Below are positions 13,293 through 24,369 of a DNA stretch of 64,000 nucleotides, in pieces. The translations under genes were made by a program, and so were the position numbers. Each line of letters begins with the position of its first letter. Within the stretch, counting starts at the first letter, position 1. This stretch comes from Plantago major (taxonomy: Eukaryota; Streptophyta; Magnoliopsida; Lamiales; Plantaginaceae). The notes beneath the pieces are model-generated. The model made no database searches and was not told the DNA's origin. It worked only from the letters and a program-made list of their open reading frames with translations. The stretch lies in contig CM048841.1 of assembly GCA_026545765.1 (NCBI GenBank), positions 104,071,542-104,135,541 of the forward strand, in the 5' to 3' direction.

Positions 13293-15286
13293 GTATAATG
13301 GCACTTAAAGACAGGTTTACTTTTACTAATTGGTGCTTAATGATGAGTTTGGTTATCCCCAAACAGTGTGTTAGATCGAAAGAATGTTGCAGGTAAAAAA
13401 CTCAACTGACATTGTTAAAATATTCACGAGAAAAGTCTTTTAAAAAATTCTTAATACTCCAAAATTAACCTATACTAATGGAAATTAGGTAGGATCTCTA
13501 ACTTTATGTGTAGACCTTGTTGATTTTAATTTTTAAGTTCGTAACCTGGTCCTACAAGTTGTAACTGGTTTCTTACAAGCGCGTTATGTTTAGAATTTTC
13601 TGTAGGCTGGAATTTTCTAGCGCACAATTGCTATTATAAAGTATTCAATTTTTAATGTTTTTAATCAATTGGAATATGATAAATTATTATGGTCTGAAGA
13701 GAAGAATTTGTGTCATCTCATTGTCTGCAGAATATTTGTACGTATTGAGAATTGAAAAGAGGAATGGCATATTTTAGAAATGGGCTCGAGGATTTCCCAC
13801 TATTTTGTTTAAAGTAAGTGATCGATCGTGGTTAGATTTCAAATTCATCTTTTAATGTCCACATTTACAATATAGTATTGATTATAAATTTCATTTTCGC
13901 ATCCTTTTTTTAAGGAAAATTTGGTCTTAGTTTAAAGAGCTGAAGTTACTATGCGTCGTACACTTTTCTTATGCACAAATTTCTTCGAGTTGAACTAGTC
14001 GATGAAATGAAAGGAACATTTGGGATACTTAATTTTAAAATTATTCACCCTAGTGAGGTGTAGTGTATCAATATATTATGTTAGTAAAGAATCAGAAGAA
14101 CAATTATGAGTTGAGTGATAGTTCTCTTTTGGTAATACTAAATTTACAAATTGATTAAATTCACTATCAACCCTCTAGATAATAATTATTTCTCTTTCAA
14201 TAAACCTTTCTACTTCCCATTCTATTTGATACTATGGTATTAGATGAGACCCAGATTAATGATGGATGCTCCGGGATAATCATAAGATAAAGTCTAAATT
14301 AATGATGGATATCCAAGCATCTTGCTAAAACATTAATGTTATGATTCAGGAGTAGAGCCAATTAATCGACTGTATTGAGCTATGACCCTCTCTAGCCCAC
14401 ACATAATATTAAAGCTAAAACAAGTGCTAGTAGCTCCCACACCAAAAATAATGCTAATAGGTCGCTCACAGTACAATCACTTGAAATACCGATTTCTGCG
14501 AAACAATATATACTGCCCAAATGACTTGGTGATATTTATTTTCCTCCACGGTTTCTAATGTATTGCACTATAATTATACACCAAGCGTTTTTAAGTGTTC
14601 TGATATCTGACATATAAAATATCATAGTGCGGATGTAATATAGTAAAGGCTGCATTAACTTCATTTGAAATTCTTGAAGCTGGCCAAAAGCAATTTGGCC
14701 GAAGCAATGAAGAAATTACATTTGTCATTTTTTAATAATAATGAATACTACATCCGGTAATTAATAAATTCGTAAGGAGACTTTTTACGGGCGTTGGTAT
14801 AATTCTACATAAATTACGACAAAAGAATATAATAAAATTATATTATAAAAATAAATTAAGTATATTTGACTAACATAACTTTGTTTTATACTTTTTTGTG
14901 CGTAATTTGTAGAGTTTGGTTTGACTTTAGTTTGGTATAACTTGTTTTTTATTTATTAAGTTTGAGAAAAAGCTTCGCGTATCTTACGAGTTCTTATTGT
15001 TCTAATATCTTGCAATAAAACGTATAGATTTTTTGTTAGAGATATGTCGTACAAAGTATGTGAACTAGTTTGAATGGTACTCTCGAGGTTCGTATAGTTT
15101 CTTATCTTAACTCGACTTTTACGGTGAAAAAAAGGGTAATTCGAATAAATATACTTTTTATTTCATTGATCTACTAAAAGTCGTGTTAAAAGAAAGAAAG
15201 AAAAAGGTTGAAAATATCTCAATTGGATAAATTTTTTATTTTCCTCATAAATACAAAAGATGGGTTGTGTAAATAAAGGATAAAAT

Positions 15287-15336
<50 letters not shown>
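15287..15336. repeat. (AAT)n microsatellite
   Basis: About sixteen uninterrupted AAT units. A (TTA)n run in the complementary orientation lies about 130 bases to the right, so the two could pair. Confidence 0.95.
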
Positions 15337-15463
15337 GAACTTAAAATGAAATGAAGGCTGAATGAAAAAGCTATGTTCTTTTCAACTCGTTGATTCGATT
15401 CATTCGATTCGATTCGATTCAACTTTCTTGATTCGACTCTCTTGATTACTATTAAGTTCATTA

Positions 15464-15464
15464 A

Positions 15465-15502
<38 letters not shown>

Positions 15503-15503
15503 C
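15464..15503. repeat. (TTA)n microsatellite
   Basis: About twelve or thirteen TTA units, the reverse complement of the nearby AAT run at 15287-15336. Confidence 0.95.
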
Positions 15504-16522
15504 ATTTATTTTATCTTTATTCTTTAACGATTTTTAGTAGATCGATAAAAAAAATAAAAGTTGATTAAAATTAAAATCATTATAAAAAATTTCGATTAAG
15601 ATTGATTTGATTCGATGAAATTTATTTGAAGAGCAGGCTGAAATCTACGTAAGGACCATATTTAGCCGTGGTGAGAAGTTATCACAAAATTAGCCTTTAA
15701 ATCAATGATTAAAATCCAAAAATGGAAAAATAATAGTCAAAAGGTAGCCTAATCTTTCCTCTTATAGTCGACTTTCCCATTCCAAGATCTTTGATAATCA
15801 GAATTTGCACCGTCTTAATATATGGACAGGAAATTTTGGTTAATCACTTCTTTATGACTATTGTGAGATTAATGATTGACCATTGAAAAACATAAGCATG
15901 CTTAACATCAATTTTTGAAAACTTATATCTAGCTACCTTGATGCACGTTCCTCGTTACATTATGATATAGACTCGCCAAGTATATTATAAATGCCAATGG
16001 TTTTCATAAACTCTGTCCGTTATAAATATTGTTCAATTTTATTATTTTAAACGTATTATTCATTGGTAACTAATTGGCGGATTATGATAGATTGCATGAA
16101 ATGATATGATGCAGTGTGATGTAACGCGGTTTGAAAATGTGTCCCTTGAAACGAAGGATCGATCGGTAAAATACAAGAAGATGACAAATGATGGTTGGTT
16201 TGTTTGAGGTGGCATCGTGTTTCGTGCGCTATATATCGACGACCTTGCATTGCCAGTGCCACCCAACAACAATTAACCAATGCTTGCAACAATATATTCT
16301 ACATATAATAACAAGCGACATAAAATGTTACACAAACATTCTTCACTCTTAATATGCTAAAACTATGGTTATGGGTGAGTGACACAATTAAGCTTTCCAA
16401 TTCAATTCATGTAAACAATACTTAAAAAAGTGTTTGTGAATATGAGGTGGAAACAACTTGCTCTAAAAAAATACTAAATGAGTATCAGACATTACAACAA
16501 TACTTAGAGGTTTGATGCAATT

Positions 16523-16523
<1 letters not shown>

Positions 16524-16558
<35 letters not shown>
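16524..16558. repeat. (ATT)n microsatellite
   Basis: About eleven uninterrupted ATT units in intergenic DNA. Confidence 0.95.
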
Positions 16559-16560
<2 letters not shown>

Positions 16561-17130
16561 CTATTAGGTTAGTGTTAAATCGAGAGTACAATTTGTTATA
16601 TTAAGATCCACGTTTATTTATTATTATTATGAAGATAATAAATAATAAAATTGTTATTACATCTTCCTTTTAAATTTTATCTCAAAATCAAAATCCATAT
16701 GCAACACTACCATAAGGTGCATAACCCATTTAGTCTCCCACTGGGCTTTAACAACCAAAATCCATAGGCCCAAAAACAATTTTTGGTGCTGCCTAGTTTT
16801 TAGGGAAAATTGGTGGGGAAAATTCGCCCCACGGTCCAATTGGGGAGCAAATTTCAAAAAACGACTCAGGAAAATGAAATGTTTATAAAAAACGATCAGA
16901 AACTGTATCATAGAGTGAAAACGATGTATCATAGAGTGCAAATGATACAATTTTCACGCCTAAAACTGCACATTTAGTGTGACGATATACAGTTTTTTTG
17001 TTGTTGTATGTAGAGTCTGAATGATCTGGACGTTTTTAATTATTGATTCCAAAAGAATGCATAAAACCTCCAAATTGGTCTTGTAGATCGATTTTACGAG
17101 TTTGAAAAAGTCTCTGATCTTTAGTGTTTT

Positions 17131-18339
17131 CAAATAAAGTCCATTTGGCTTTTACAGCCACCTAGAAAGATGAAATTGCCCGTGAAATGAATTTTATACC
17201 CTTACTTGTTAAAAATGAATCACCATTTTTTAATATTATTGTCACCTCTTCAATTGTTTATTTTAATTTTTCAGTTCAGATTTTGTTCATTTTTTCTCTG
17301 TTTTCCAAGAATCATAAGTTTAAGCTTCATAATTGGTTTGACCGTATTTTATATCGACAATACAATCAGACTGTATTAGTAGAGTTATGTAATATAATCC
17401 GACTATATTAGTAGAGTTTGGTAATACAGCCCGACTGTATTAGTAGAGTTATATCTGATCATTGTATTAGTAGAGTTAAATAATAAATCCATTGTATTAG
17501 TAGAGTTAAATGTCTGATCCATTTGTATTAGTAGAGTCTACAAATACAGTCCGACTTGTTACTAAGTTATGCACATAACAACAAGCAGAAAAGGCAATAA
17601 AAATGTGAGACATATACTATAACATTTTCTTACAATTTACAAGATAAAAAAAAGAAGTTAATAAACGCACAAAATAGAGAGAAGATTGAAAAAGTAAAAG
17701 GCGAATCTGTGGATCTGAAGAAGTTAATGGCCAACGGAGAAGATAGTGGACGGATGGTGACGGATCTTGACGGCAATGGGCAGAATCTTGATGGCAATGA
17801 ACGGATCCGGGCGGATATGTTGGAAGAGGGTGAATCTGTGGTGGTGGACGGATTAGTGGTGGGCGGATCTGTTGGTGGTGGTAGTGGTGGGGACAGATCT
17901 CGTGGCAGTAGCGGTGGGCGGATCTGTTGGTGGTGGTCTGAGGCGGATATGTTGATGGTGGTGGTGGGAGAGAGATTTCGTGGTGGTGGTGCGGTGTGGT
18001 GGAGGTGGAGATCTTGTGGTGGTGGGAAGCAGCGGTGTGGTGGTCGGAGGGAGCTCTTGTGGATGTGGATCTGGCGGAGTGGTGGTGGGGTGGCGGTGGT
18101 TGTGTGAAACGGGTGGTGCGTGGGAGGCTGGAGAGGGGAGTCGGGGCTGCGGTGGGTGGTGAGAGGTCGGTAGGGACGGTGGTGGGTGGTGGTGGTGTTA
18201 AGAGAGAAAAGAGTGAGATAGAGAGAGGAAGTGAATTGGTGTAATAGTGAAAAGTGGGGTGAGTGGGTAAATAAGTAGAAGGGTATAATCGACTTTTCAG
18301 AACAATTTTTTGTGTGTAAAAGGAGTTGGACTTTATTTG
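17131..18339. mobile_element. Putative non-autonomous DNA element with GGT-rich core
   Basis: The left end begins CAAATAAAGTCCA (17131-17143) and the right end, read on the minus strand from 18339, begins CAAATAAAGTCCAACTCC, so the segment is bounded by inverted repeats. Similarity continues inward in patches (TTTTACA; ATTTTATACCC on the left versus GATTATACCC on the right). The interior holds a minisatellite (17362-17557) and a strongly G-rich, C-poor stretch of GGTGG repeats (about 17820-18210). I could not identify a clean target-site duplication, so the superfamily is undecided. A frame through the G-rich part (17709-18107) is low complexity and is not called as a gene. Confidence 0.45.
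17362..17557. repeat. Degenerate minisatellite around TATTAGTAGAGT
   Basis: Six copies of TATTAGTAGAGT at irregular spacings of about 30-45 bases, separated by related but variable DNA (for example AATACAGCCCGACTG). Units drift in both sequence and spacing, so this is a minisatellite, not a spaced array of the CRISPR kind. Confidence 0.75.
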
Positions 18340-18652
18340 AATAAAATTAATTGGTTGGCCTCCATAGTTACTCTACCCTAGTTTTTACTATAATTTGAAA
18401 ATTTGATTTTATCATATGTGAATGTTTCACATGTGACTGTTACCACCTAAAAAAAAAAAAAAAAAAAAGAGAGTATTATTTGTTACCATCAATCCACCCT
18501 TTTTTATTAATCCCCACACTGATCATGTTACAAGTATTTATAGCACATAATAAGCTTATAACATAAACAATATGGACATGATAATCATAGTTGAAATTTT
18601 GGACCCCTTCCGGTTAATGGCTAATCTTAGCTCTTTCACTTTAAAGATTCTG

Positions 18653-19646
18653 TTATTTTCTCTTCACTTTCACCGTATCATCACCATCTGTATCAGCAGT
18701 TTTAACCGGTTCCTCTTCTACGGTGACTTTCGGTTCGATTTTTGGAAGAAAGACTTCCGTCAGAACCTTCTTAGAATGCAAAGAAGCCTTTAGCAGCTTA
18801 CTAGCCTAGTAACACAAAAGTTCACAGACACCAATTCAGTAACACAATAAAAACATGGTTTATTAGATGCGGGGGCCGGGTGTAACTATACGACTCCCTC
18901 TAACACAAAATGCAGGATGGGGTGTCACGTACTATGTGGAGAGGGTGTCGTATTTGATACCCTGCATCATAAAAACCTTAGAGGTAAGCGAAACAAACAC
19001 AAGTTAACAGAGATACCTCATTGTAGCCCAAGTTCACAGTCTTTTCCTGCAAAGCACTCACATCGCGAACATTAAACCTGTTAAGCAAAGAAATGCACGA
19101 AATCGTAGACATAGGCGTAACTGTCAAATCATCCATCACCATATATGTAACAACCCCCTTAACAAATCCACCTTCGTTCGCATCGGATTTACCCACCGCA
19201 GCGGGAGGCGATACATATGCAATTAACGTGATCATCTTATGGGAACAATTGGGGCAAGTGGCCTCAGGACTGTCTGAAACTCGCGGATAATTCGCCGGAC
19301 TGCAATAATTACACCTGTAAAACTTCTTTTCTGGTGGTGTAGCAACATCGTTAATCTGCAGCATTGGAACGGAACATGCACAGGCCTTAGAATTCGGTTT
19401 CAGGAGAGAGTCTTTGGTGTGGTGTTGTAGGATGTATGATTCGTGTAGGTTTTCGATGCTGCTGTACAGGTTTTGGACTGAACCAACCATTTCGTCTTCT
19501 TGCAAGATGCTGATCACGGTGGCAATCGGCAAAGACAGCATGTGGAAGAGGAAATCGACGCAGTCTTTGCTGGCTTCTGCGAACAGGACACGGTTTGATT
19601 GTGTGTCGACTAGAAGCTTCATTGTCACACTTAGTTCTGAAGCCAT
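18653..19646 (-). CDS. DUF674 protein, array copy 1 (intact)
   Basis: Exon 1 (19017-19646, 210 codons) starts at MASELSVTMKLLVDTQSNRV, the usual family start. Exon 2 (18653-18805) begins ASKLLKASLHSKKVLTEVFL and ends in a charged tail (TDGDDTVKVKRK). The total is about 260 residues. The intron is GT-AG, phase 0, at the position shared by the whole family. Four cysteines form two CxxC pairs (YRCNYC and TCPNC), consistent with a zinc ribbon. The conserved block GFVKGVVTYMVMDDLTVTPM is present. DUF674 (Pfam PF05056) is a plant family of unknown function. Exon 2 here has A-S instead of the usual A-L/V. No defect is seen. Confidence 0.9.
18857..18972. repeat. Possible small foldback element in the intron of DUF674 copy 1
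   Basis: The left side reads TTATTAGATGCGGGGGCC and the minus strand of the right side reads TTTATGATGCAGGGTATC, an imperfect inverted match. It lies inside the intron 18806-19016. No convincing target duplication was found, so this is tentative. Confidence 0.3.
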
Positions 19647-20198
19647 TTTGACTTGAATTTGGGAGAAGAGAAGGCTAAAGATTGCCTTTTTATTTGTTAA
19701 GGCCAACTCCAGAACTTACGTATAATTTGGACATGGCTACAAAATGCCTTGCTCTGCTCCAAAGGAAACAGAAGAGAAAGAAAAGGATAATTACTACTAC
19801 TGCCTTGGAATCTAGTGTATTTTTTACTATCTCAACTACTCTTATCATTTATCATGATTCCACTTGGTTTGTTCTTGTTAAACAGAGAGCTGGTATTCTC
19901 GAGTTCATTCACTTTCAAGGTTATCCTTGAACTACATAACCACAAGGAATAAACTTGACATCGAAACAAGAGTCGAAAATAGTTCAATACATTACTCACA
20001 AGAGTATCATGTTTCATCACATAACAAGACATAAATTTATTTAATCAGGTTCAGAGCTCAAATCATACGAGCCTTTTGCCGCGGTCACATTCGGTTCAAT
20101 TTTGGTAATTTTACCAAAACATAAATGGTATAATTGAAACTAATTTCAACAGAATATATAACAAGAAACTCAATCATAATATTTATTAAATCGCTTAT

Positions 20199-20468
20199 GG
20201 CTTTGTTTAAAACAGAGCTGATAGCTGATTGGATAGCTGATTGGATAGCTCATAAGCAAATTGATTTTTATAAAAGTGTTTGGTAAATAAATTAGCTGAT
20301 AAGTTAGTTGATTTGTTGAATATGGTATGAAAAAATAAATTAGCTAGCTTATTTTTCCGATAAGCTTCAGACAACTTATCGGATCGGTAAACTTATCATT
20401 CTGCAAATTTAGGCATGTATCGTCAATGAGCTAATAATCTAACTGATAATTTTGTGCTAAACATAGCC
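20199..20468. mobile_element. MITE with GGCTWTGTTTA inverted repeats
   Basis: The left end reads GGCTTTGTTTAAAACAGAGC; the right end read on the minus strand begins GGCTATGTTTAGCAC. The 270-base interior is rich in AGCTGATAGCTGATTGG-type repeats and encodes nothing. Flanks show TAT on both sides, a possible 3-base target duplication, which would suit a Tourist/PIF-Harbinger-like element. A hAT origin is not excluded. Confidence 0.6.
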
Positions 20469-20756
20469 TATGTTGTTAATAAAGTGTGTCTTTTGTAATA
20501 TACAAAAAAACCACTTATATTAAGAAATAAATGTTTTGATTAATAGTATAGATATTTCTTTGTAAAAAGATGGATCCATTTTTAGACTAGTTATTTACAT
20601 ATTCCATTCAAGAGGCTTACTCATATAATTATGTATTATGACGTCATACTTGCTCAAAACAGTTTAAAACGTCCCAACCGATCCGACTCCGGTCCAACCT
20701 TTTTTGAGGGTGTCCGGTTTAACTGTCCGGACCGGCTTTTAAAACATAATTACGGT

Positions 20757-20880
20757 CGAGATTGGGAGAGAGCATGTGGAAGAGAAGATCGATGCAGTCT
20801 TTGCTCGCTTCTGCAAATAGGACTCGGTTGGCTCGGGTGTCAATTGGTAGTTTCATGCTCACATTGATCTCTTTAGCCAT
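20757..20880 (-). pseudogene. DUF674 fragment, array copy 2 (5' end only)
   Basis: It starts like an intact copy (MAKEINVSMKLPIDTRANRV, then LFAEASKDCIDLLFHMLS) but family similarity stops about 125 bases in. A two-base loss in the CTCTCTC run shifts the frame just before that, and no Cys4 segment, TYMVMDDL block or second exon follows. It lies between copies 1 and 3 in the same orientation, so it is best read as a truncated duplicate. Confidence 0.85.
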
Positions 20881-21655
20881 ACTTAGGTAGTGAACTTGGA
20901 GAAGAAGAGTAGAATGAAATGGCAAGAAGCAAAAGAGAGTGAAAGTAGCAAAAGGACCCAAAGGCACATGAACAGCTAATAATTGAAAGTAGCAGTGGCT
21001 ACAAATAGTGTCCCAAACAGTACACCAGGTAATTTGTCTTTTCATACATTACCAATTTACCATAGATCAAAATTGTTCTCATACTGAAGGTGAGAGTAAC
21101 TGCCACTATAAGTTTTTCCGGACGAATCATGTCCTTATCGGATGGTACTGAAGGTGAGAATAACCGCCGGCTATACTTTTTCTGGCCGAATCATTTTTCT
21201 TATTGGAGGGTGTTGCAGTGGTTACTCTGCTAACATCTCAAAATCTCACACCGAGAAGCTACCGACCTTCCACTCTCCCAATATGAGTTTCGCAACTAAT
21301 GTACATTGCAGCTTATTAAGAAGCCAAGCAGAAAAATATCACCACCAGAGGTGGAAACAGGATTCTGGACAAGGGAGGTTTTTCCCATTAACACAAAGGA
21401 GTATCAATTGAGCATCTAACGAAAGTTAATCTGATAGACTGATACCAACAAAATGTAAGAACGCAAGGATATTCGATATTAACTTTCCAGATCATAAAGT
21501 TGAAATCAAAAGGAAGAAAATAACCGAAGAATCTAAAGTTAGACTTGCAAGGTTTTACATCTGATCACTAAAACTCTAAAAGTTCATCTGATAAGCAACA
21601 AAAACTACCCTGAGAAACACTACCTGACTACTAATCTACCATACTGAAACGCCAT

Positions 21656-22677
21656 TCAACGTATACACTTTTGCAGCAGATCTCCAACGTCCTCGTTCTT
21701 CGACTGGCCATCCCCTTTCGCAGCATCACCACCAGCAGCTTCTTGGACCGGTTCCTCCTTTACAATAACTTCCGGCTTAGCAACTTTCGGAAGAAAAACC
21801 TCAGTCAGGACTTTCTTAGAGTGTAAAGAAGCCTTTAACAGTTTCACAGCCTGCACATACACCAAACATTAACAATTTAGCTGTGAATCACAAACAATTC
21901 GCAAATGCAATTGAAAAGCCGGAGACATGATATGATAATGTAGCTCATATAAGCTAGCTAGTACCTATGTTTACGTAGCTTACTTTTTTAATAAGCTAGC
22001 TGGTTTGTTTTTATATACTGTATTTAAAAAATCAGCTGCTAGGTGCTCATGCGCCAAAGCGCTAAACTTGCCTGATCGTAGCCAAAATCAACAGCCATTT
22101 CCTGCAAAGCGTTCACACCCTTGACATTAAACCTGTCAAGCAACGGAATGCACAAAACAGTCGACGTAGGTGACACTTGTAGATCATCCGTCACCATATA
22201 CGTCACAGCCTCCTTCACAAAGCCTCCTGCAACCGGAGGCTCTGTGTAAGTGATCTGGCTGCTCATCTTACCGCCACAAACAGCGCAATTAGCCTTCGGA
22301 TCATTGGTAATTCGAGAATAACCATTTTTGTTGCATCTTTCGCACTTGTAGAACTTCTCGTATGCAGCAACACCGTCAAGCTGCAGAGTCGGAACAGAAG
22401 AGGAGCAGGGTTTGGTAATCGGTTTCAGGAGAGATTTTCTGGAGTGATTTGGTAGAATGTAGGACTCGTGTAGGTTCTCGATGCTGGTGTAGAGGTTTCC
22501 GATTGAACCAACCATTTGATCGTGTTGTTTGATTAGGGCGATTACAGTGGCGATTGGGAGAGAAAGCATGTGGAAGAGGAAATCGACGGTTTCTATGCGA
22601 GCTTCTGCGAATAGGACGAGGTTTGAATTGGTGTCGACTAAGAGCCTCATGCTTCCGGTGAATTTTGCGGCAGCCAT
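21656..22677 (-). CDS. DUF674 protein, array copy 3 (GC-AG intron)
   Basis: Exon 1 (22072-22677, 202 codons) starts MAAAKFTGSMRLLVDTNSN; exon 2 (21656-21850) starts AVKLLKASLHSKKVLTEVFL and carries a long charged tail (KPEVIVKEEPVQEAAGGD and further). The total is about 266 residues. At the exact family intron position the donor reads CAG|GCAAGT, with GC in place of GT and an otherwise strong consensus, and the acceptor is TGCAG. Without splicing, the frame stops 13 codons later. Cys pairs: YKCERC and NCAVC. The conserved block reads VTYMVTDDLQVSPTS, slightly diverged. Its closest relative in the window appears to be copy 1. No internal stop. Confidence 0.87.
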
Positions 22678-22959
22678 GTTCACTTGACTTGGGGAGGAAG
22701 ATTTGATACTGAACACGATAAAATAAAGAGTACGGGTTAGGTAGTTAAAGGGTTTTAGTTTCGTTATTTATGGTCATTAGTTTGCTTGGGGAAGAAGAAT
22801 ATGACTAAGAAGATTTTTAGTTCTTACGTTCAAATATTGCATCGACTAAGACTGTCAAACGTCCAAATTCTATGTTCGAAAAAAAGACATACTCACATAG
22901 TGATATGCTAATCTTTATTCAGTCTTGGCAAAATGCAACTAATTATTAATTTAGTCTTG

Positions 22960-23713
22960 GCAAAGAGGCCTTCAACAGCATCACAGCCTACCAAAATTGT
23001 CACAAATTAAACACCAACAACAACAAATTAAAAAAAAAAAAAATCATCTTTCCCATACAGATAAAAATGTTAAAACTTGATGTTGTAGTATTTACCTCTT
23101 TCATTGTTATGTTAGTTAACCTCTTTCTCCTTCAAGGAAGCAATATCCTTGACCTTACACTGGTTAAGCAAAGTTAAGCTTGAAATAGTTGATATGGGCT
23201 TCACAACCAAGTCATCCATGACCATGTAAGTCACCACACCCTTCACAAAACCACCTGATTCATCAGATGCTTTTCCGACGGTAGCTGGAGGGGTAACATA
23301 TGTCATAGGATAGTTCATTTGGGTGTTACAATTGCGGCACTTTGCACCTTGAACGTCAGAAAAGTAGTAACAATTACCACTGTAGTTGCACTTATACACC
23401 ACTTTTCCGGTTGGTGCACTTCCACCTTCCAGGAAAAACCGATGGGGCAAAGGGTTTCAGCAGAGTATTCTTGTTCCTATCAGGTTAGGTTGGATGTATG
23501 TCTGGTTCAGATTTTCGATGCTCGAGTACAGATTTTTGCCAAACAACCAACCATGCCTTGATCTTTCAGAAGCCTGATTATATAATATTGCTGTGGCTAT
23601 AGGTAAAGAGAGGAAGTGGAACAAGAAATCCACACTGTACTCTTTGCCTGCCTCAGCAAACAGGACCTTGTTGTTTTGAGTGTTGATCAGATGCTCACTC
23701 CGGATTCTGCCAT
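22960..23713 (-). pseudogene. DUF674 pseudogene, array copy 4
   Basis: Family similarity runs from a start codon at 23711-23713 to a stub of exon 2 at about 22960-22987 (AVMLLKASL, then lost). Near the start a deletion gives a stop after eight codons. Further frameshifts separate the SLPIATAI segment from the rest, and a small insertion near the end of exon 1 creates a stop after KEKEVN. The longest open piece is 23112-23450 (contains GGFVKGVVTYMVMDDLVVKP). The first CxxC pair is altered (KCNYSGNC). The copia element at 23738 sits just upstream of the start codon, so the original 5' flank now lies beyond 29658. Confidence 0.9.
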
Positions 23714-23737
23714 TTTTGTTTCTATCTTAGTGTGTTA

Positions 23738-23904
23738 TGATAGATTATGTAAATATTAGTTAGAATATTAAAGAATCTAGAATCTTAATCATAGTAGGTT
23801 TAGTATAGTTTAGTTAGAATAGCATTAGTCTAAAACTTTATATTATACTCTTGTATTTTTACCCCATGGTTATCAATGAATTCCTCACGGAAAACATTCT
23901 TTCA
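23738..23904 (+). repeat. 5' LTR of copia element 1
   Basis: 167 bases, TGATAGATT...TTCTTTCA, matching 29492-29658 with about six substitutions. Directly followed by TGGTATCAAGTTAG, which resembles the initiator-tRNA primer-binding site. Confidence 0.95.
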
Positions 23905-24150
23905 TGGTATCAAGTTAGTTTCTGACTATCTTCCGCTGCAGTACTCCCGTATACAGAACCTCACGTTCGATATACTCCTGCAAATCAACCATCCCTTTTC
24001 TGTCCAATCGATCATCTTCGATCCTTTGTCCTTCCCCAAATCGGCTCATAGTTTTCAGCAATCTGCTGCTTAACGGAAAACGCAATTTAACCTATCAAAC
24101 CTGATTCGATTCCGATCTCCACCGTTCAGATTGGATTTCAACACGTTATC

Positions 24151-24369
24151 TTGATGGTGTCAAAAATTCCTGACGATCCAACGGCTGAATCCACGGGAAA
24201 TTCCATTTTTCTCGGACTGCGCTGTGCTGATCCGAATTGGTACATGGATACTGGCGCATCTTCTCCTATGACATCTTCGCCAGGTAATCTCTCGTCTTAT
24301 TTTAATTTGAGCAATCAAAATAAGGGTATTATGGTCGGTAATGGTCAGTCTATTCCAATTCGTGGTCAC
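24151..24369 (+). pseudogene. Copia element 1: protease segment
   Basis: It contains NWYMDTGASSPMTSS, the DTGA aspartic-protease active site of copia elements, followed by LSSYFNLSN and MVGNGQSIPI, which normally precede the GAG-pre-integrase region. The frame is cut at 24370 by the nested insertion and resumes at about 26474. Confidence 0.85.

Larger units (their letters stand above)
10866..17130. other. Gene-poor AT-rich intergenic DNA
   Basis: No coding segment with a recognisable domain was found on either strand. Reading frames such as 11044-11226, 16056-16292 and 16657-16950 are short and compositionally random. Contents recognised: MITE-like repeats (12131-12352, 13073-13292), AAT/ATT microsatellites (15287-15336, 15464-15503, 16524-16558) and a CGATT-type short tandem run near 15400-15420. 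Confidence 0.6.

Noticed and set aside
17362..17557. Spaced repeats reminiscent of a CRISPR array
   Set aside because: Units and spacers vary in length, the repeat is only 12 bases, and the host is a plant nucleus.
17709..18107. 132-codon frame resembling a glycine-rich protein
   Set aside because: It is produced by GGT/GTG repeats; all three plus-strand frames stay open across the same repeat, and there is no domain or splice context.
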